A stretch of DNA of 64,000 nt from Phytopseudomonas argentinensis. GTDB taxonomy: Bacteria; Pseudomonadota; Gammaproteobacteria; Pseudomonadales; Pseudomonadaceae. Positions 46,205 to 55,312 of the stretch are shown here, piece by piece (the stretch's first letter is position 1; the number at the start of each line of letters is the position of its first letter). The notes below the pieces were generated by a model, which saw only the letters and a program-made list of their open reading frames with translations, was not told the origin of the DNA and ran no database searches. Both the position numbers and the translations under genes were made by a program. The stretch is from assembly GCF_900113905.1 (NCBI RefSeq), contig NZ_FORC01000002.1:1102772-1166771 (forward strand). Direction: 5' to 3'.

Positions 46205-47044
46205 ATGCCCGAATCCCGTTCCGTGCCCAGTTCCATGGCGCCGCCTATCATCGCGTCGCCGGCCAAGCGCATCGAAGCCTTTACCGGCGATCCCAACTTC
46301 ATGACCTCACTGGCCCGGGGCCTGGCGGTCATCCACGCCTTTCAGGAACGCAAGCGCCACCTGACCATCGCCCAGATCAGCCACCGCACCGAGATCCCTC
46401 GCGCGGCGGTGCGCCGTTGCCTGCACACGCTGATGAAGCTCGGTTACGTGACCACCGATGGGCGGGTCTACTCGCTGCTGCCCAAGGTGCTGACCCTGGG
46501 CCATGCGTACCTGTCGTCCACGCCGATGGCCGTTACCGCACAGCCGATTCTCGACCGGCTCAGCGAGCAGCTGCACGAGGCCTGTTCGATGGCCACGTTG
46601 GAAGGCGACGAGATTCTCTACATCGCCCGCTCGGCGACGCCGCAGCGGCTGATCTCCGTGGACCTGAGCGTGGGCAGCCGGCTGCCGGCCTATTGCACCT
46701 CCATGGGCCGTATCCTGCTGGCGGCGCTGGATGATGCGGCGCTGGACGATTACCTGAACCACGCCGATCTGCAGGTAAAGACCAGCCGCACCCTGCATAC
46801 CCCGGAAGACCTGCGCGCCAACATCGAGGAAATCCGCCGCCAGGGCTGGGTGATCATCGATCAGGAGCTGGAAGTCAGCCTGCGCTCCATTGCCGTGCCG
46901 CTGAAGGACTCCGCCGGCCAGGTGCTGGCGGCCCTCAACGTCGGCACCCATGTGGGCCGCGTGTCGCGCCAGGAGTTGGAAAACCGCTTCCTGCCAATAC
47001 TGCTGGAAGCCAGCCACGAACTGAGTACCCGCCTGTTTCAGTAG
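46205..47044 (+). CDS. pcaR: IclR-family regulator PcaR of the beta-ketoadipate pathway
   Basis: 279 aa from the ATG at 46205. The N-terminal winged helix (FMTSLARGLAVIHAFQERKR ... IPRAAVRRCLHTLMKLGYVT) and the IclR effector domain (ATLEGDEILYIARSATPQRL, SRLPAYCTSMGRILLAAL) resemble PcaR of P. putida closely, including the MAPPIIASPAKRIEAFTGDP leader. PcaR responds to beta-ketoadipate and activates pca genes for catechol and protocatechuate breakdown. No pca structural gene lies beside it. Confidence 0.9.
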   Translation: MPESRSVPSSMAPPIIASPAKRIEAFTGDPNFMTSLARGLAVIHAFQERKRHLTIAQISHRTEIPRAAVRRCLHTLMKLGYVTTDGRVYSLLPKVLTLGHAYLSSTPMAVTAQPILDRLSEQLHEACSMATLEGDEILYIARSATPQRLISVDLSVGSRLPAYCTSMGRILLAALDDAALDDYLNHADLQVKTSRTLHTPEDLRANIEEIRRQGWVIIDQELEVSLRSIAVPLKDSAGQVLAALNVGTHVGRVSRQELENRFLPILLEASHELSTRLFQ

Positions 47045-47055
47045 CCCCTGCGGCC

Positions 47056-47084
47056 GCAGCCTGGGTTGAGCGAAGCGACCCAGG
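47056..47084 (+). repeat. Dispersed palindromic element (copy B)
   Basis: A palindrome with CCTGGGT and ACCCAGG ends and a GAGCGAAGCGA core, in the 3' flank of pcaR. It is related to copy A (36571-36601). Confidence 0.6.
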
Positions 47085-47215
47085 AATAACCGGTCACGAG
47101 CCACGCCATACCCACCCCGCGGTGCACCCATTCAACAAGCTGATGATGGCTGGGAGGCACCTGTGCCTTCGCTACACTCGGGCTGTCTTCCATTGGCCAG
47201 CAGGGCAGGTTGGGT

Positions 47216-48043
47216 ATGAGCAATCGCATGATGATCACGGGCGCCGGATCCGGTTTGGGGCGCGAGCTCGCGCTGCGCTGGGCGCGCGAGGGCTGGCGCC
47301 TGGCGCTGTCGGACGTCAACGACGCCGGGCTGGCCGAGACCCTGCGCCTGGTGCGCGAGGCGGGCGGCGACGGCTTCACCCTGCGCTGCGACGTGCGTGA
47401 CTACAGCCAGCTGACTGCCCTGGCGCAGGCCTGCGAAGAGAAGTTCGGCGGCATCGATATCATCATCAACAACGCTGGCGTGGCCTCGGGCGGCTTCTTC
47501 GCCGAATTGTCGCTCGAGGACTGGGACTGGCAGCTGTCGATCAACCTGATGGGCGTAGTCAAGGGCTGCAAGGCCTTCCTGCCGCTGCTCGAGAGCAGCC
47601 ACGGGCGCATCATCAATATCGCCTCCATGGCGGCGCTGATGCAGGGCCCGGGCATGAGCAACTACAACGTCGCCAAGGCCGGTGTGGTGGCCCTGTCGGA
47701 AAGCCTGCTGGCCGAGCTCAAGCCGCTGCAGGTCGGCGTACATGTGGTGTGCCCGTCGTTCTTCCAGACCAACCTGCTCGATTCCTTCCGCGGCCCGACG
47801 CCCGCCATGAAGGCCCAGGTCGGCAAGTTGCTGGAGAGCTCGCCGATCAACGCCGAGTTCATCGCCGACTATATCTTCCAGGCGGTGGCCGCCGGCGAGT
47901 TCATGATCCTGCCCCACGAGCAGGGCCGCCAGGCCTGGGCACTGAAGCAGAAGAACCCGCAACTGCTGTATGACGAGATGACCCTCATGTGCGAGAAGAT
48001 GCGCGCCAAGGCCGCCGGGCAGCGCGAAGCGAAGACGCCTTGA
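47216..48043 (+). CDS. Short-chain dehydrogenase/reductase
   Basis: 275 aa from the ATG at 47216 (a TTG six bases upstream is possible). NAD(P) motif TGAGSGLGRELAL, NNAGVASGG, catalytic Ser in NIASMAAL and YNVAKAG (Tyr-x3-Lys). Complete classical SDR; D in LSDVNDAG after the second strand leans toward NAD(H). Substrate unknown. It follows pcaR but has no obvious link to aromatic degradation. Confidence 0.85.
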   Translation: MSNRMMITGAGSGLGRELALRWAREGWRLALSDVNDAGLAETLRLVREAGGDGFTLRCDVRDYSQLTALAQACEEKFGGIDIIINNAGVASGGFFAELSLEDWDWQLSINLMGVVKGCKAFLPLLESSHGRIINIASMAALMQGPGMSNYNVAKAGVVALSESLLAELKPLQVGVHVVCPSFFQTNLLDSFRGPTPAMKAQVGKLLESSPINAEFIADYIFQAVAAGEFMILPHEQGRQAWALKQKNPQLLYDEMTLMCEKMRAKAAGQREAKTP

Positions 48044-48354
48044 ACCTGCTTATGAGCTTTGCATTCTGGGGAGCTTGTATCCTGTGAATCGACTGGAATA
48101 AGGCAGAAGCGGTCAGTGAGCATGTAGGAGGGGCTTTAGCCCCGAGCTTATTAGGCGCAAAGAACTCGCGGCTAAAGCCGCTCCTACGAGTTACGCAAAC
48201 GACCGCTCCCGCCACGCTGCAGTCATTACAGATGGAATTGAACAGCTTCTCAGGCCATTGCATAGGACGAGCACGCGCTCATGCTTGCCCTAATCGACAC
48301 GCACGAGTAGGGTTGCCGCCTCGGCTAAACCTGGCCACCTGATCAGGAACTCGT
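48044..48354. other. 311-base intergenic region with a REPIN
   Basis: Between the SDR and MFS genes. Apart from the REPIN at 48124-48187 I see no ORF, RNA gene or convincing promoter. Confidence 0.6.
48124..48187. repeat. REPIN: two inverted REP elements
   Basis: The left element (48124-48146) contains GTAGGAGGGGCTTTAGCCCC. The right one (48165-48187) contains CGGCTAAAGCCGCTCCTAC. Each is an imperfect palindrome and they face each other. This is the pseudomonad REP doublet mobilised by RAYT transposases; no RAYT gene is in the window. Confidence 0.88.
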
Positions 48355-49524
48355 GTGAAACCCGTCTCCCGCGCTTTACTGTTGCTGGCCCTGGTCGCCG
48401 CCGCAGTGAACCTGCGACCCGGCATTACCTCGCTGGCGCCGCTTATCGAACGTATCGCTCAAGAACTGTCCCTGAGCCGTGGCTTTATCAGCCTGACCAC
48501 GGCGCTGCCGGTATTGTGCATGGGCCTGCTGGCGCCACTGGCACCCCGGCTGGCGGTCAGGTTTGGCCTGGAGCGCACCATTACCCTGTGCCTTGGCGCG
48601 ATCGCCTTGGCGCTGGCCCTGCGCCTGGTCGGTCATTCGAGCGCGGTACTGGTCGGCAGCGCGGTGCTGCTGGGTGCGGCTATCGCCATCGCCGGCCCAT
48701 TGCTATCGGGTTTCATCAAGCGCCATTTTGTCGGCCGCATGGGCCAGGTGCTGGCCTGGTACTCGCTGAGCATGGCCATTGGTGGCGCCATCGGCGTGGT
48801 ACTGACCATGCCGGTCGCCCAGCTGTTCGACAACGACTGGAGTTATGGCCTGGCCATCTGGGCAGTGCCGGCGGTATTGGCCGTGGTGATCTGGTGCTTT
48901 CTGCCCAAGCAGCACGCCGAGCCGCTGAGCCAGGAAGATGCATCTGCCGGTTTGCCCTGGCGCGAGGGGCGGGCCTGGCTGATCAGTGCCTATTTCGCCT
49001 TGCAGGCGGGCCTGTTCTACGCCGTGGCGACCTGGACGGTGGCGCGCTACCAGGAGGCGGGGCTGTCGGCCATGCACAGCAATACGCTGTTCAGCCTGGC
49101 CATGTTGATGGGGTTGCCGAGCTCCTTCGTGCTGCCGATGCTGGTGCAGCGCATGAACCGCTACCTGCTGATGGTCGCCTGCGGCAGCCTGACTCTGGTC
49201 AGCCTGAGCATGATCACCTTCGTGCCCACCTTCATTCCCGAGTTCTGGGCGCTGACCCTGGGCTTCGGCATGAGCGGCTCCTTCGCCTTGTCGCTACTGT
49301 TGCCCATCTACGAGGCGGGCTCGCCGCTGGCGGTCAGCCGCTGGACAGCGATGATGCTCGGCTCGGGCTATAGCCTGGCGTGCCTGAGCCCGGTGCTCAG
49401 TGGCCTGGCACGGGATATGTCAGGGACCTACCAGGTGCCGTTTCTGGTACTGACCTGCATGGCGGTGGTGATGGTGCTGCTGGCCTGGTCGATGCGCAAG
49501 GGCCCGCGCCGCCCCTCGGCGTGA
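48355..49524 (+). CDS. MFS transporter, CynX/NimT-like
   Basis: 389 aa with a GTG start and about 12 transmembrane helices. The first helix leads into NLRPGITSLAPLIERIAQEL, a hallmark of the cyanate/nitroimidazole subgroup (CynX/NimT/YycB). The substrate cannot be called from sequence. Confidence 0.82.
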   Translation: MKPVSRALLLLALVAAAVNLRPGITSLAPLIERIAQELSLSRGFISLTTALPVLCMGLLAPLAPRLAVRFGLERTITLCLGAIALALALRLVGHSSAVLVGSAVLLGAAIAIAGPLLSGFIKRHFVGRMGQVLAWYSLSMAIGGAIGVVLTMPVAQLFDNDWSYGLAIWAVPAVLAVVIWCFLPKQHAEPLSQEDASAGLPWREGRAWLISAYFALQAGLFYAVATWTVARYQEAGLSAMHSNTLFSLAMLMGLPSSFVLPMLVQRMNRYLLMVACGSLTLVSLSMITFVPTFIPEFWALTLGFGMSGSFALSLLLPIYEAGSPLAVSRWTAMMLGSGYSLACLSPVLSGLARDMSGTYQVPFLVLTCMAVVMVLLAWSMRKGPRRPSA

Positions 49525-49681
49525 TTGGCCTTGCAGCCCCGGTAGAACACGGCGAAAGCGGGGAGCATCGGTCCATGATTGAATGATCCCCATCACTGTC
49601 CTGACTGAACGCTCCGCCCATAGCATTCCCCTGTATCGCGCGCTGTGATAGAAGGCTGCCAGTTTTTTGTGGAGTGCCCCC

Positions 49682-50116
49682 GTGGAATCGGAATCCATCG
49701 TCTACGGCAACATTCGCGACTGGCCGTCGGACAGCCCGGCGGAGAGTCGCCTTCGGCGCCTGCTCAACAGGCAGGTGCTAGACGCCTTGCCTAGCGGCGA
49801 CGCCTGGCCATTTCTAGGCCGCGAGATGTTCTCCTGCTGCCAGCAACCCGGCAGTGGCTTGTACCAGACCCAGGTGATTCACTTCGGTGCCAGTTACCAG
49901 ACCATCGAGTACGAATGGAAGCTGTGGGTGGCCGAATTCGAGGCGCTGCTCAAGCGCCTCTACTGGGCCAGTGCCGTGGTGCACCTGGAGACCGAGCTGA
50001 ACGGTACCCATACCTTTCGCTGGGAAGCCGAATCGGAGAGCGGCCTGCACAGCCCGCAAGACGGCGCGCTGCGTGTGCGTTGTGCCTGGGAGCGGGAAGG
50101 GGGATTGCGTGGATAA
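49682..50116 (+). CDS. Conserved hypothetical protein
   Basis: 144 aa from the GTG at 49682, with GGAG at 49669-49672. It has two Cys together (MFSCCQQPG), aromatic-rich strands (YQTIEYEWKLWVAEFEALLK, HTFRWEAESES) and no signal or membrane segment. No family recognised. Confidence 0.55.
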   Translation: MESESIVYGNIRDWPSDSPAESRLRRLLNRQVLDALPSGDAWPFLGREMFSCCQQPGSGLYQTQVIHFGASYQTIEYEWKLWVAEFEALLKRLYWASAVVHLETELNGTHTFRWEAESESGLHSPQDGALRVRCAWEREGGLRG

Positions 50117-50166
50117 CGCGCTGCGGGCCGCGGCTCCTACACGCTCGCGGGCGACCCACGCGCTGC

Positions 50167-50216
50167 GTAGGGCGGACCGGGACGCCGGCCGCTCGTAGCG
50201 AAGCGAACAGTCCGCC
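50167..50216. repeat. Dispersed palindromic element (possible copy C)
   Basis: GGCGGAC (50171-50177) and GTCCGCC (50210-50216) ends flank a core with GTAGCGAAGCGAAC. It is similar in design to copies A and B. A further short hairpin (GCCTTTCGGAGGC) follows at 50214-50226. Confidence 0.45.
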
Positions 50217-50333
50217 TTTCGGAGGCGGCGACTCACCTGCACAAGCATGCTGCCAGCCTCACGGCGTACCGCCCTCGGCGAGTACGCCCATGGTAAGTAC
50301 AAATGACCCGCAATCAATGACAAACCACGGCAA

Positions 50334-50573
50334 CTAGTCCTCATCCTCCACCAGCCACTCCTTGGGCACGTCACGCTTGAGCGCCAGTTGGCACTGCCCG
50401 CTTTCCGGGTCAAACACGATCACTGCCTCGCCTTTGTCCAGCGCACGACGCACGCGGGTAACGCGGGTGTCCAGTGGGGTCTCGTCGCCATTGTCGGTGC
50501 CGTCGCGGGTGACGAAATCCTCGATCAGGCGGGTGAGGGTATCTGCCTCGAGCAGATTGGCGGGGATCAGCAC
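50334..50573 (-). CDS. YheU/UPF0270 family protein
   Basis: 79 aa from a GTG at 50573 with AGGAG upstream. The sequence LIPANLLEADTLTRLIEDFV, TRDGTDNGDETPLDTRVTRV and GEAVIVFDPESGQCQL matches the UPF0270 family. A longer upstream extension in frame lacks family similarity. Function unknown. Confidence 0.85.
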   Translation of the reverse strand: MLIPANLLEADTLTRLIEDFVTRDGTDNGDETPLDTRVTRVRRALDKGEAVIVFDPESGQCQLALKRDVPKEWLVEDED

Positions 50574-50876
50574 GGTTTTCTCCTGCGGCGCTGGTGGCCT
50601 TTGACCATCGGATGCATTGATTTGCTTGGACGGCGCCTGCCGACATTTGATCACCTTTCGTGCCGGGCCACGCCGCGCTGCTGAGCCGGCCGCCAAGCTT
50701 GCCAACAATGCTGCACAGTCAACGACTTACATTCATACGCCCGAATGGGCTGCAATCGCTTCAAGGCCTGAGGCACATTTTCGAAGCTGGTGGTTTTTTA
50801 GACTGTTCAAAAGCTGATCAGCGTGCTACAACCTTTCCATCGAGTGACATAGCCGCTTGAAAACGAAGGGAAAAGT
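50574..50876. other. 303-base divergent intergenic region
   Basis: It carries the 5' regions of the YheU-type gene and of ihfB. No ORF is supported and no promoter was clear by eye. There is no trace of rpsA, the gene that normally precedes ihfB in Pseudomonas. Confidence 0.5.
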
Positions 50877-51164
50877 ATGACCAAGTCGGAGTTGATCGAA
50901 AGAATCGTCACCCACCAAGGGCAGCTTTCAAACAAAGATGTCGAGCTGGCCATCAAGACCATGCTGGAACAGATGTCCCAGGCGCTGGCGACCGGTGATC
51001 GCATCGAGATCCGTGGCTTCGGCAGCTTTTCTCTCCATTATCGCGCCCCGCGTGTCGGTCGTAACCCCAAGACCGGGCAATCGGTACGCCTGGATGGCAA
51101 GTTCGTTCCGCACTTCAAGCCTGGCAAGGAACTGCGTGATCGAGTGAACGAAGAGGACGAATAA
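50877..51164 (+). CDS. ihfB: Integration host factor beta subunit
   Basis: 95 aa. Complete IhfB with the DNA-bending beta-arm ([20 protein letters not shown]) and the conserved [13 protein letters not shown]. With IhfA it bends DNA, including at sigma-54 promoters such as those in this window. In pseudomonads this gene marks one border of the O-antigen locus. Confidence 0.96.
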   Translation: MTKSELIERIVTHQGQLSNKDVELAIKTMLEQMSQALATGDRIEIRGFGSFSLHYRAPRVGRNPKTGQSVRLDGKFVPHFKPGKELRDRVNEEDE

Positions 51165-51447
51165 GTCCGGCGTCCTGGCAGAACGCGTCACCCGCATCCA
51201 TGCTGCCACCTGCTTCTCTCCGGTTTCTGCATTCCCATATTTGCCTGCAACGGGCGACGTCATCGATTAATGTCCTACCTTTAACGGATAGCCCTTGTAC
51301 TTCCGGGGCAGCGTTTAGCTTCCGGCCATTGGCTGCGCGCCGTACAGCCTGCGATACAGGATATGTCGCAGCACTTTCATCCAGCCGCTGCCTATCGCAT
51401 CATTGCGCGCGCGAAAATTCATCTGCCAGACGTTAAGGGATTAACCG

Positions 51448-52977
51448 ATGGAGTACCCGCATATCACTCATCATGGCGCCCAGAATGGGGTAACCGGTTC
51501 CTGCCACCAGCTGCATATCACGCAGCACAGCAGTGTCCTTGTCGACTGCGGCCTTTTCCAGGGCGCCGATACCTCGCCGCTTGGCGCGCGGGCCGACCAC
51601 CAGCGTATTGAATTCCCCCTGGATGGCATTCACGCGCTGATCGTTACCCATGTGCATGCCGACCATGTGGGGCGCATTCCCTATCTGCTGGCCGCTGGTT
51701 TCAAGGGGCCAATTCTTTGCAGTGAGCCCTCGGCCAAACTGCTGCCCATCGTGCTGGAGGATGCGTTCAAACTCACCTTCAGCCGTGACCAGAAACAGGT
51801 CGAGCGCTACCTCAAGCAGGTGCAGGAGCGAATCATCGCGCTGCCCTACGATCACTGGTTCACCCTGCACGATGATGAAGGCCTGCATGCCAAGGTGCGG
51901 CTGCAACGCGCCGCCCATATGCTCGGCTCCGCCTATGTGGAAATCGATGTGCAGTACCGCCCAGGCGAAGCCAGCACGCGTATCGTATTCTCCGGCGACC
52001 TCGGTGCCCCCGGCGCGCCGATCCTCAAGCCCTGCGTACTACCACGCCGCGCCGACATCCTGGTGCTGGAAAGCACCTACGGCGACCGCCTGCACGAAGA
52101 CCGCAGCACCCGCCGCCAGCGCCTGGAACAGGTCATCGAACATGCCCTGGCCAACAACGGCACCGTGCTGATACCCGCGTTCAGCGTCGGCCGCACCCAG
52201 GAACTGCTCTACGAACTGGAAGACATCATCCACAGCAAGAAGCTGGGCACCACCGCCGCTCCAGACGCTACTGTGGGAGCGGGCCACGCCCGCGAAAATC
52301 CTGAAGCCACACCAAATGATCAAATCGAAGTCGACTGGCCCCACCTACCCATCATCCTCGACTCACCCCTGGCCAGCCGCTTCACCCAGGCTTACCGCGA
52401 ACTCAAAGACCACTGGAACGAAGAAGCCCAGGCCCGTGTGCAGTCCGGCAGAAGGCCGCTGGCGTTCGAGCAACTGATCACCGTCGACAGCCACGCCGAC
52501 CACCAGAAGATTCTCAATCACCTGGTCAGCAGTGCGCGGCCCGCCATCGTAATCGCCGGCAACGGCATGTGTTCCAGCGGCCGCATCGTCAATTACCTCA
52601 AGGCCATGCTCGGCGATCCTCGGCACGACGTGCTGTTCGTCGGCTTTCAGGCCAGAGGCACGCCCGGCCATGCTATCCAGAGCTTCGGGCCGCGCAACGG
52701 CTACGTGGAGTTCGATGGCCAGCGCTACGAGATCCGTGCAGGCGTGCACAGCATCGGCGGGTATTCGGCCCATGCCGATCAAGCAGGGTTGGTCGAGTTC
52801 GTGACGGCGATGGAGCAGTGGCCGGGGGAGATTCGGTTGGTGCATGGGGAGGAGGGGGCTAAGGCAGAACTGTCCGAAAAGCTGGAGGATAGGTACAGAG
52901 CGAGAAAGCTGCTGATCAAAATCAAAGGAGCAAAAGCCTCCCTGTCTGATGAATCAGCGGGAGAGTTACCTGGATAG
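51448..52977 (+). CDS. Metallo-beta-lactamase-fold beta-CASP RNA-processing protein
   Basis: 509 aa. Zn ligands THVHADH (H68, H70, D72, H73), AAHMLGSAYVEID and FSGDLGAPG are present. Beta-CASP motifs include ESTYGDR, IPAFSVGRTQELLYEL, GNGMCSSGRIVNYL and SIGGYSAHADQ. Members are RNA endo/exonucleases. Around residues 275-300 there is an unusual in-frame insertion that contains a REP-like palindrome (52273-52296). Confidence 0.85.
   Translation: MEYPHITHHGAQNGVTGSCHQLHITQHSSVLVDCGLFQGADTSPLGARADHQRIEFPLDGIHALIVTHVHADHVGRIPYLLAAGFKGPILCSEPSAKLLPIVLEDAFKLTFSRDQKQVERYLKQVQERIIALPYDHWFTLHDDEGLHAKVRLQRAAHMLGSAYVEIDVQYRPGEASTRIVFSGDLGAPGAPILKPCVLPRRADILVLESTYGDRLHEDRSTRRQRLEQVIEHALANNGTVLIPAFSVGRTQELLYELEDIIHSKKLGTTAAPDATVGAGHARENPEATPNDQIEVDWPHLPIILDSPLASRFTQAYRELKDHWNEEAQARVQSGRRPLAFEQLITVDSHADHQKILNHLVSSARPAIVIAGNGMCSSGRIVNYLKAMLGDPRHDVLFVGFQARGTPGHAIQSFGPRNGYVEFDGQRYEIRAGVHSIGGYSAHADQAGLVEFVTAMEQWPGEIRLVHGEEGAKAELSEKLEDRYRARKLLIKIKGAKASLSDESAGELPG
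52273..52296 (+). repeat. REP element inside the beta-CASP coding sequence
   Basis: The bases GTGGGAGCGGGCCACGCCCG (first 20 of 24) form a typical pseudomonad REP palindrome. It is read through in frame as VGAGHARE within a low-conservation loop. Confidence 0.8.
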
Positions 52978-53127
52978 CTCAGCTTAGGGAGAATTGGCTC
53001 ATAAAAAATGGTTAAATACGCGCCTTTCAGGCAGGGCTGCCATCGAGCTTGATGGTAATCCTGGCTCAAGTACGTGGGCTTCGGCCTAAGAATTTTATGC
53101 ACGCTTTGAAACAGGATGATCAAGCCC

Positions 53128-54198
53128 ATGTCGCAACCCCCTAACCTCCACAAGCAAAGCGACGAGATCGATTTGATCGAACTCTTTCGAACGTTGTGGA
53201 TGAAAAAGCGGCTGATTATCTTTGTCACCTTGGCGGTAACGCTTGCCGCAGCCGCTTATGCTTTTCTGACGCCGCCAGTGTATCGGGCGCAAGCCAGCAT
53301 AATGCCTCCTACACTGAGCGATATCGCGGGTTTCAACTTGGCTCGAAACAAAGATATTGGCTTGGAGCCTTTTAAAATCGACGATGTTTATCGCGTATTC
53401 ACCCGCAACCTGCAGTCGGATCAGAGCAAACGCCGTTTTTATAGCGAGGTCTACTTGCCTTCGCTCACCGATGATCAGAAAAAAGCTTCCCGCGATACGC
53501 TTTATAAAAAATTCCTTGAGCGTGTGGCAATTGCCGGGCCTACCAATTCTCAGCCAGATCGTTTCGTTCTTAATATAGAGGGTAGTGATCCAATCGAGGC
53601 TGCCCAGTGGGCTGAGCTTTATATAAAAAATGTAGAGCAGCAATCCATTAAGGAAATGCTCAGCAACGCCCAAAGTGAGATAGACGTTCGAGGCCGTAAC
53701 CTTATGCAGCAGATCGAAACTCTTCGCTATTCTGCAAAAGTCCGTCGAGAAGATAGGATGATGCAGTTAAAAGAGGCTCTCAAAGTTGCGCAAACTATCG
53801 GGCTGCAGAATCCCCCTATGATCGCTGGTCAAATGAACGACCAACTATCAGCGATTATGGAAGGTAACTTGACATATATGCGTGGAGCCAAGGCTCTGAA
53901 AGCAGAGATTGATGCACTCGCTCAACGTGCGTCTGATGATCCCTTTGTCCCAGAACTTAGGAATTTGCAGGAGCAGCACGCATTATACGCATCTCTTCGT
54001 ATTCAGCCGGAACGGGTGGCCGTTTACCGTCTTGATGGCACGTTTGAGACGCCCGATGAGCCAATTAAGCCTAAAAAATCGTTAATTCTCATACTGGGGA
54101 TAGTGCTAGGTTTGGTGCTGGGTAGTTTTGCAGCGCTTATACAAGTTATATCGAATAACTCCCGTTCATCTGGAAAAACGGCAGGGAATACGGTATGA
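53128..54198 (+). CDS. wzz: O-antigen chain-length regulator Wzz
   Basis: 356 aa (starts at 53116 or 53128; the latter has AGGA upstream). Two transmembrane helices (about 30-50; about 320-345) flank a coiled-coil periplasmic domain. The C-terminal helix is Pro/Gly-flanked (EPIKPKKSLILILGIVLGLV), the Wzz signature. Controls O-antigen length with Wzy. AT-richer than ihfB, as are the next genes. Confidence 0.92.
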   Translation: MSQPPNLHKQSDEIDLIELFRTLWMKKRLIIFVTLAVTLAAAAYAFLTPPVYRAQASIMPPTLSDIAGFNLARNKDIGLEPFKIDDVYRVFTRNLQSDQSKRRFYSEVYLPSLTDDQKKASRDTLYKKFLERVAIAGPTNSQPDRFVLNIEGSDPIEAAQWAELYIKNVEQQSIKEMLSNAQSEIDVRGRNLMQQIETLRYSAKVRREDRMMQLKEALKVAQTIGLQNPPMIAGQMNDQLSAIMEGNLTYMRGAKALKAEIDALAQRASDDPFVPELRNLQEQHALYASLRIQPERVAVYRLDGTFETPDEPIKPKKSLILILGIVLGLVLGSFAALIQVISNNSRSSGKTAGNTV

Positions 54199-55253
54199 GC
54201 ATTTTAGTAACTGGTAGCGCTGGCTTTATCGGCAGTAATTTTGTGCTTGATTGGTTGGCGCAAAGCGATGAGCCTGTAATCGGCCTTGATAAGCTGACCT
54301 ATGCAGGTAATTTGCAAAATTTGGCTTCCTTAGAAGGCGACTCGAGGCACGTCTTCATTAAAGGAGACATTGCTGATAACACGTTGGTGGCTGGCTTGCT
54401 AGAAAAGCATCGTCCGCGAGCGATCATTAATTTCGCAGCCGAGTCTCATGTCGATCGCTCGATTCTCGGTCCTGAAGACTTTGTCCAAACCAACGTTTTG
54501 GGCACCTTTCGCCTTCTCGAAGCTGCGCGCAGTTATTACCAGGGACTCACCGCAAGAGCTTCGAGCCAGTTTCGCTTCTTACATGTCTCAACCGATGAGG
54601 TATATGGCAGTCTCCAAGCGAACGATCCGGCATTTAGCGAAACCAATCGCTATGAGCCTAACAGTCCTTATTCTGCTACAAAAGCCGCTTCGGATCATTT
54701 AGTTCGCGCTTACCTGCATACTTATGGTCTGCCAGTGCTGACAACAAACTGCTCTAATAACTATGGACCTTACCATTTTCCGGAGAAGCTGATTCCATTG
54801 GTAATCCATAACGCACTCGCAGGTAAGACGCTGCCGATTTATGGTAATGGCCAGCAGATTCGTGACTGGTTGTATGTGTCGGATCATTGCAGTGCTATTC
54901 GGCGTGTATTAGAGGCAGGTCAAATAGGTGAGACCTACAACGTAGGCGGCTGGAACGAGAAGACCAATCTGGAAGTAGTCGAGATCCTGTGTGGCATCTT
55001 AGATGAAGAGCAGCCACGTGAAGACGGCCTAAGTTACGTCGAGCAGATTACGTATGTCAAAGATCGCCCCGGTCATGATCGTCGTTACGCTATTGATGCA
55101 AGTAAGCTGGAGCGGGAGTTAGGTTGGAGGCCGTCGGAGACTTTCGAAACGGGTATTCTCAAGACGGTGCATTGGTATCTTCAAAATGGTGATTGGGTGC
55201 GCAATATCACCAGCGGTAGTTACCGCGACTGGCTTACTCTGCAGTACACGTAA
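54195..55253 (+). CDS. rmlB: dTDP-glucose 4,6-dehydratase RmlB
   Basis: 352 aa. NAD motif TGSAGFIGSNFV, the active-site region HVSTDEVYGSL and YSATKAASDHLV, and the conserved CSNNYGPYHFPEKLIP. It makes dTDP-4-keto-6-deoxyglucose. The rmlC and rmlD genes for rhamnose are absent here, so in this locus the product goes to the 3-amino sugar route. Confidence 0.95.
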   Translation: MSILVTGSAGFIGSNFVLDWLAQSDEPVIGLDKLTYAGNLQNLASLEGDSRHVFIKGDIADNTLVAGLLEKHRPRAIINFAAESHVDRSILGPEDFVQTNVLGTFRLLEAARSYYQGLTARASSQFRFLHVSTDEVYGSLQANDPAFSETNRYEPNSPYSATKAASDHLVRAYLHTYGLPVLTTNCSNNYGPYHFPEKLIPLVIHNALAGKTLPIYGNGQQIRDWLYVSDHCSAIRRVLEAGQIGETYNVGGWNEKTNLEVVEILCGILDEEQPREDGLSYVEQITYVKDRPGHDRRYAIDASKLERELGWRPSETFETGILKTVHWYLQNGDWVRNITSGSYRDWLTLQYT

Positions 55254-55312
55254 ATAATTGGTAGACAGCTACTCATGCTCCCAAGGTAAATACGAATGAA
55301 AGGACAGTATCA

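Noticed and set aside
52978..53127. JUMPStart/ops element before wzz
   Set aside because: No GGCGGTAG-type core is present in this gap.
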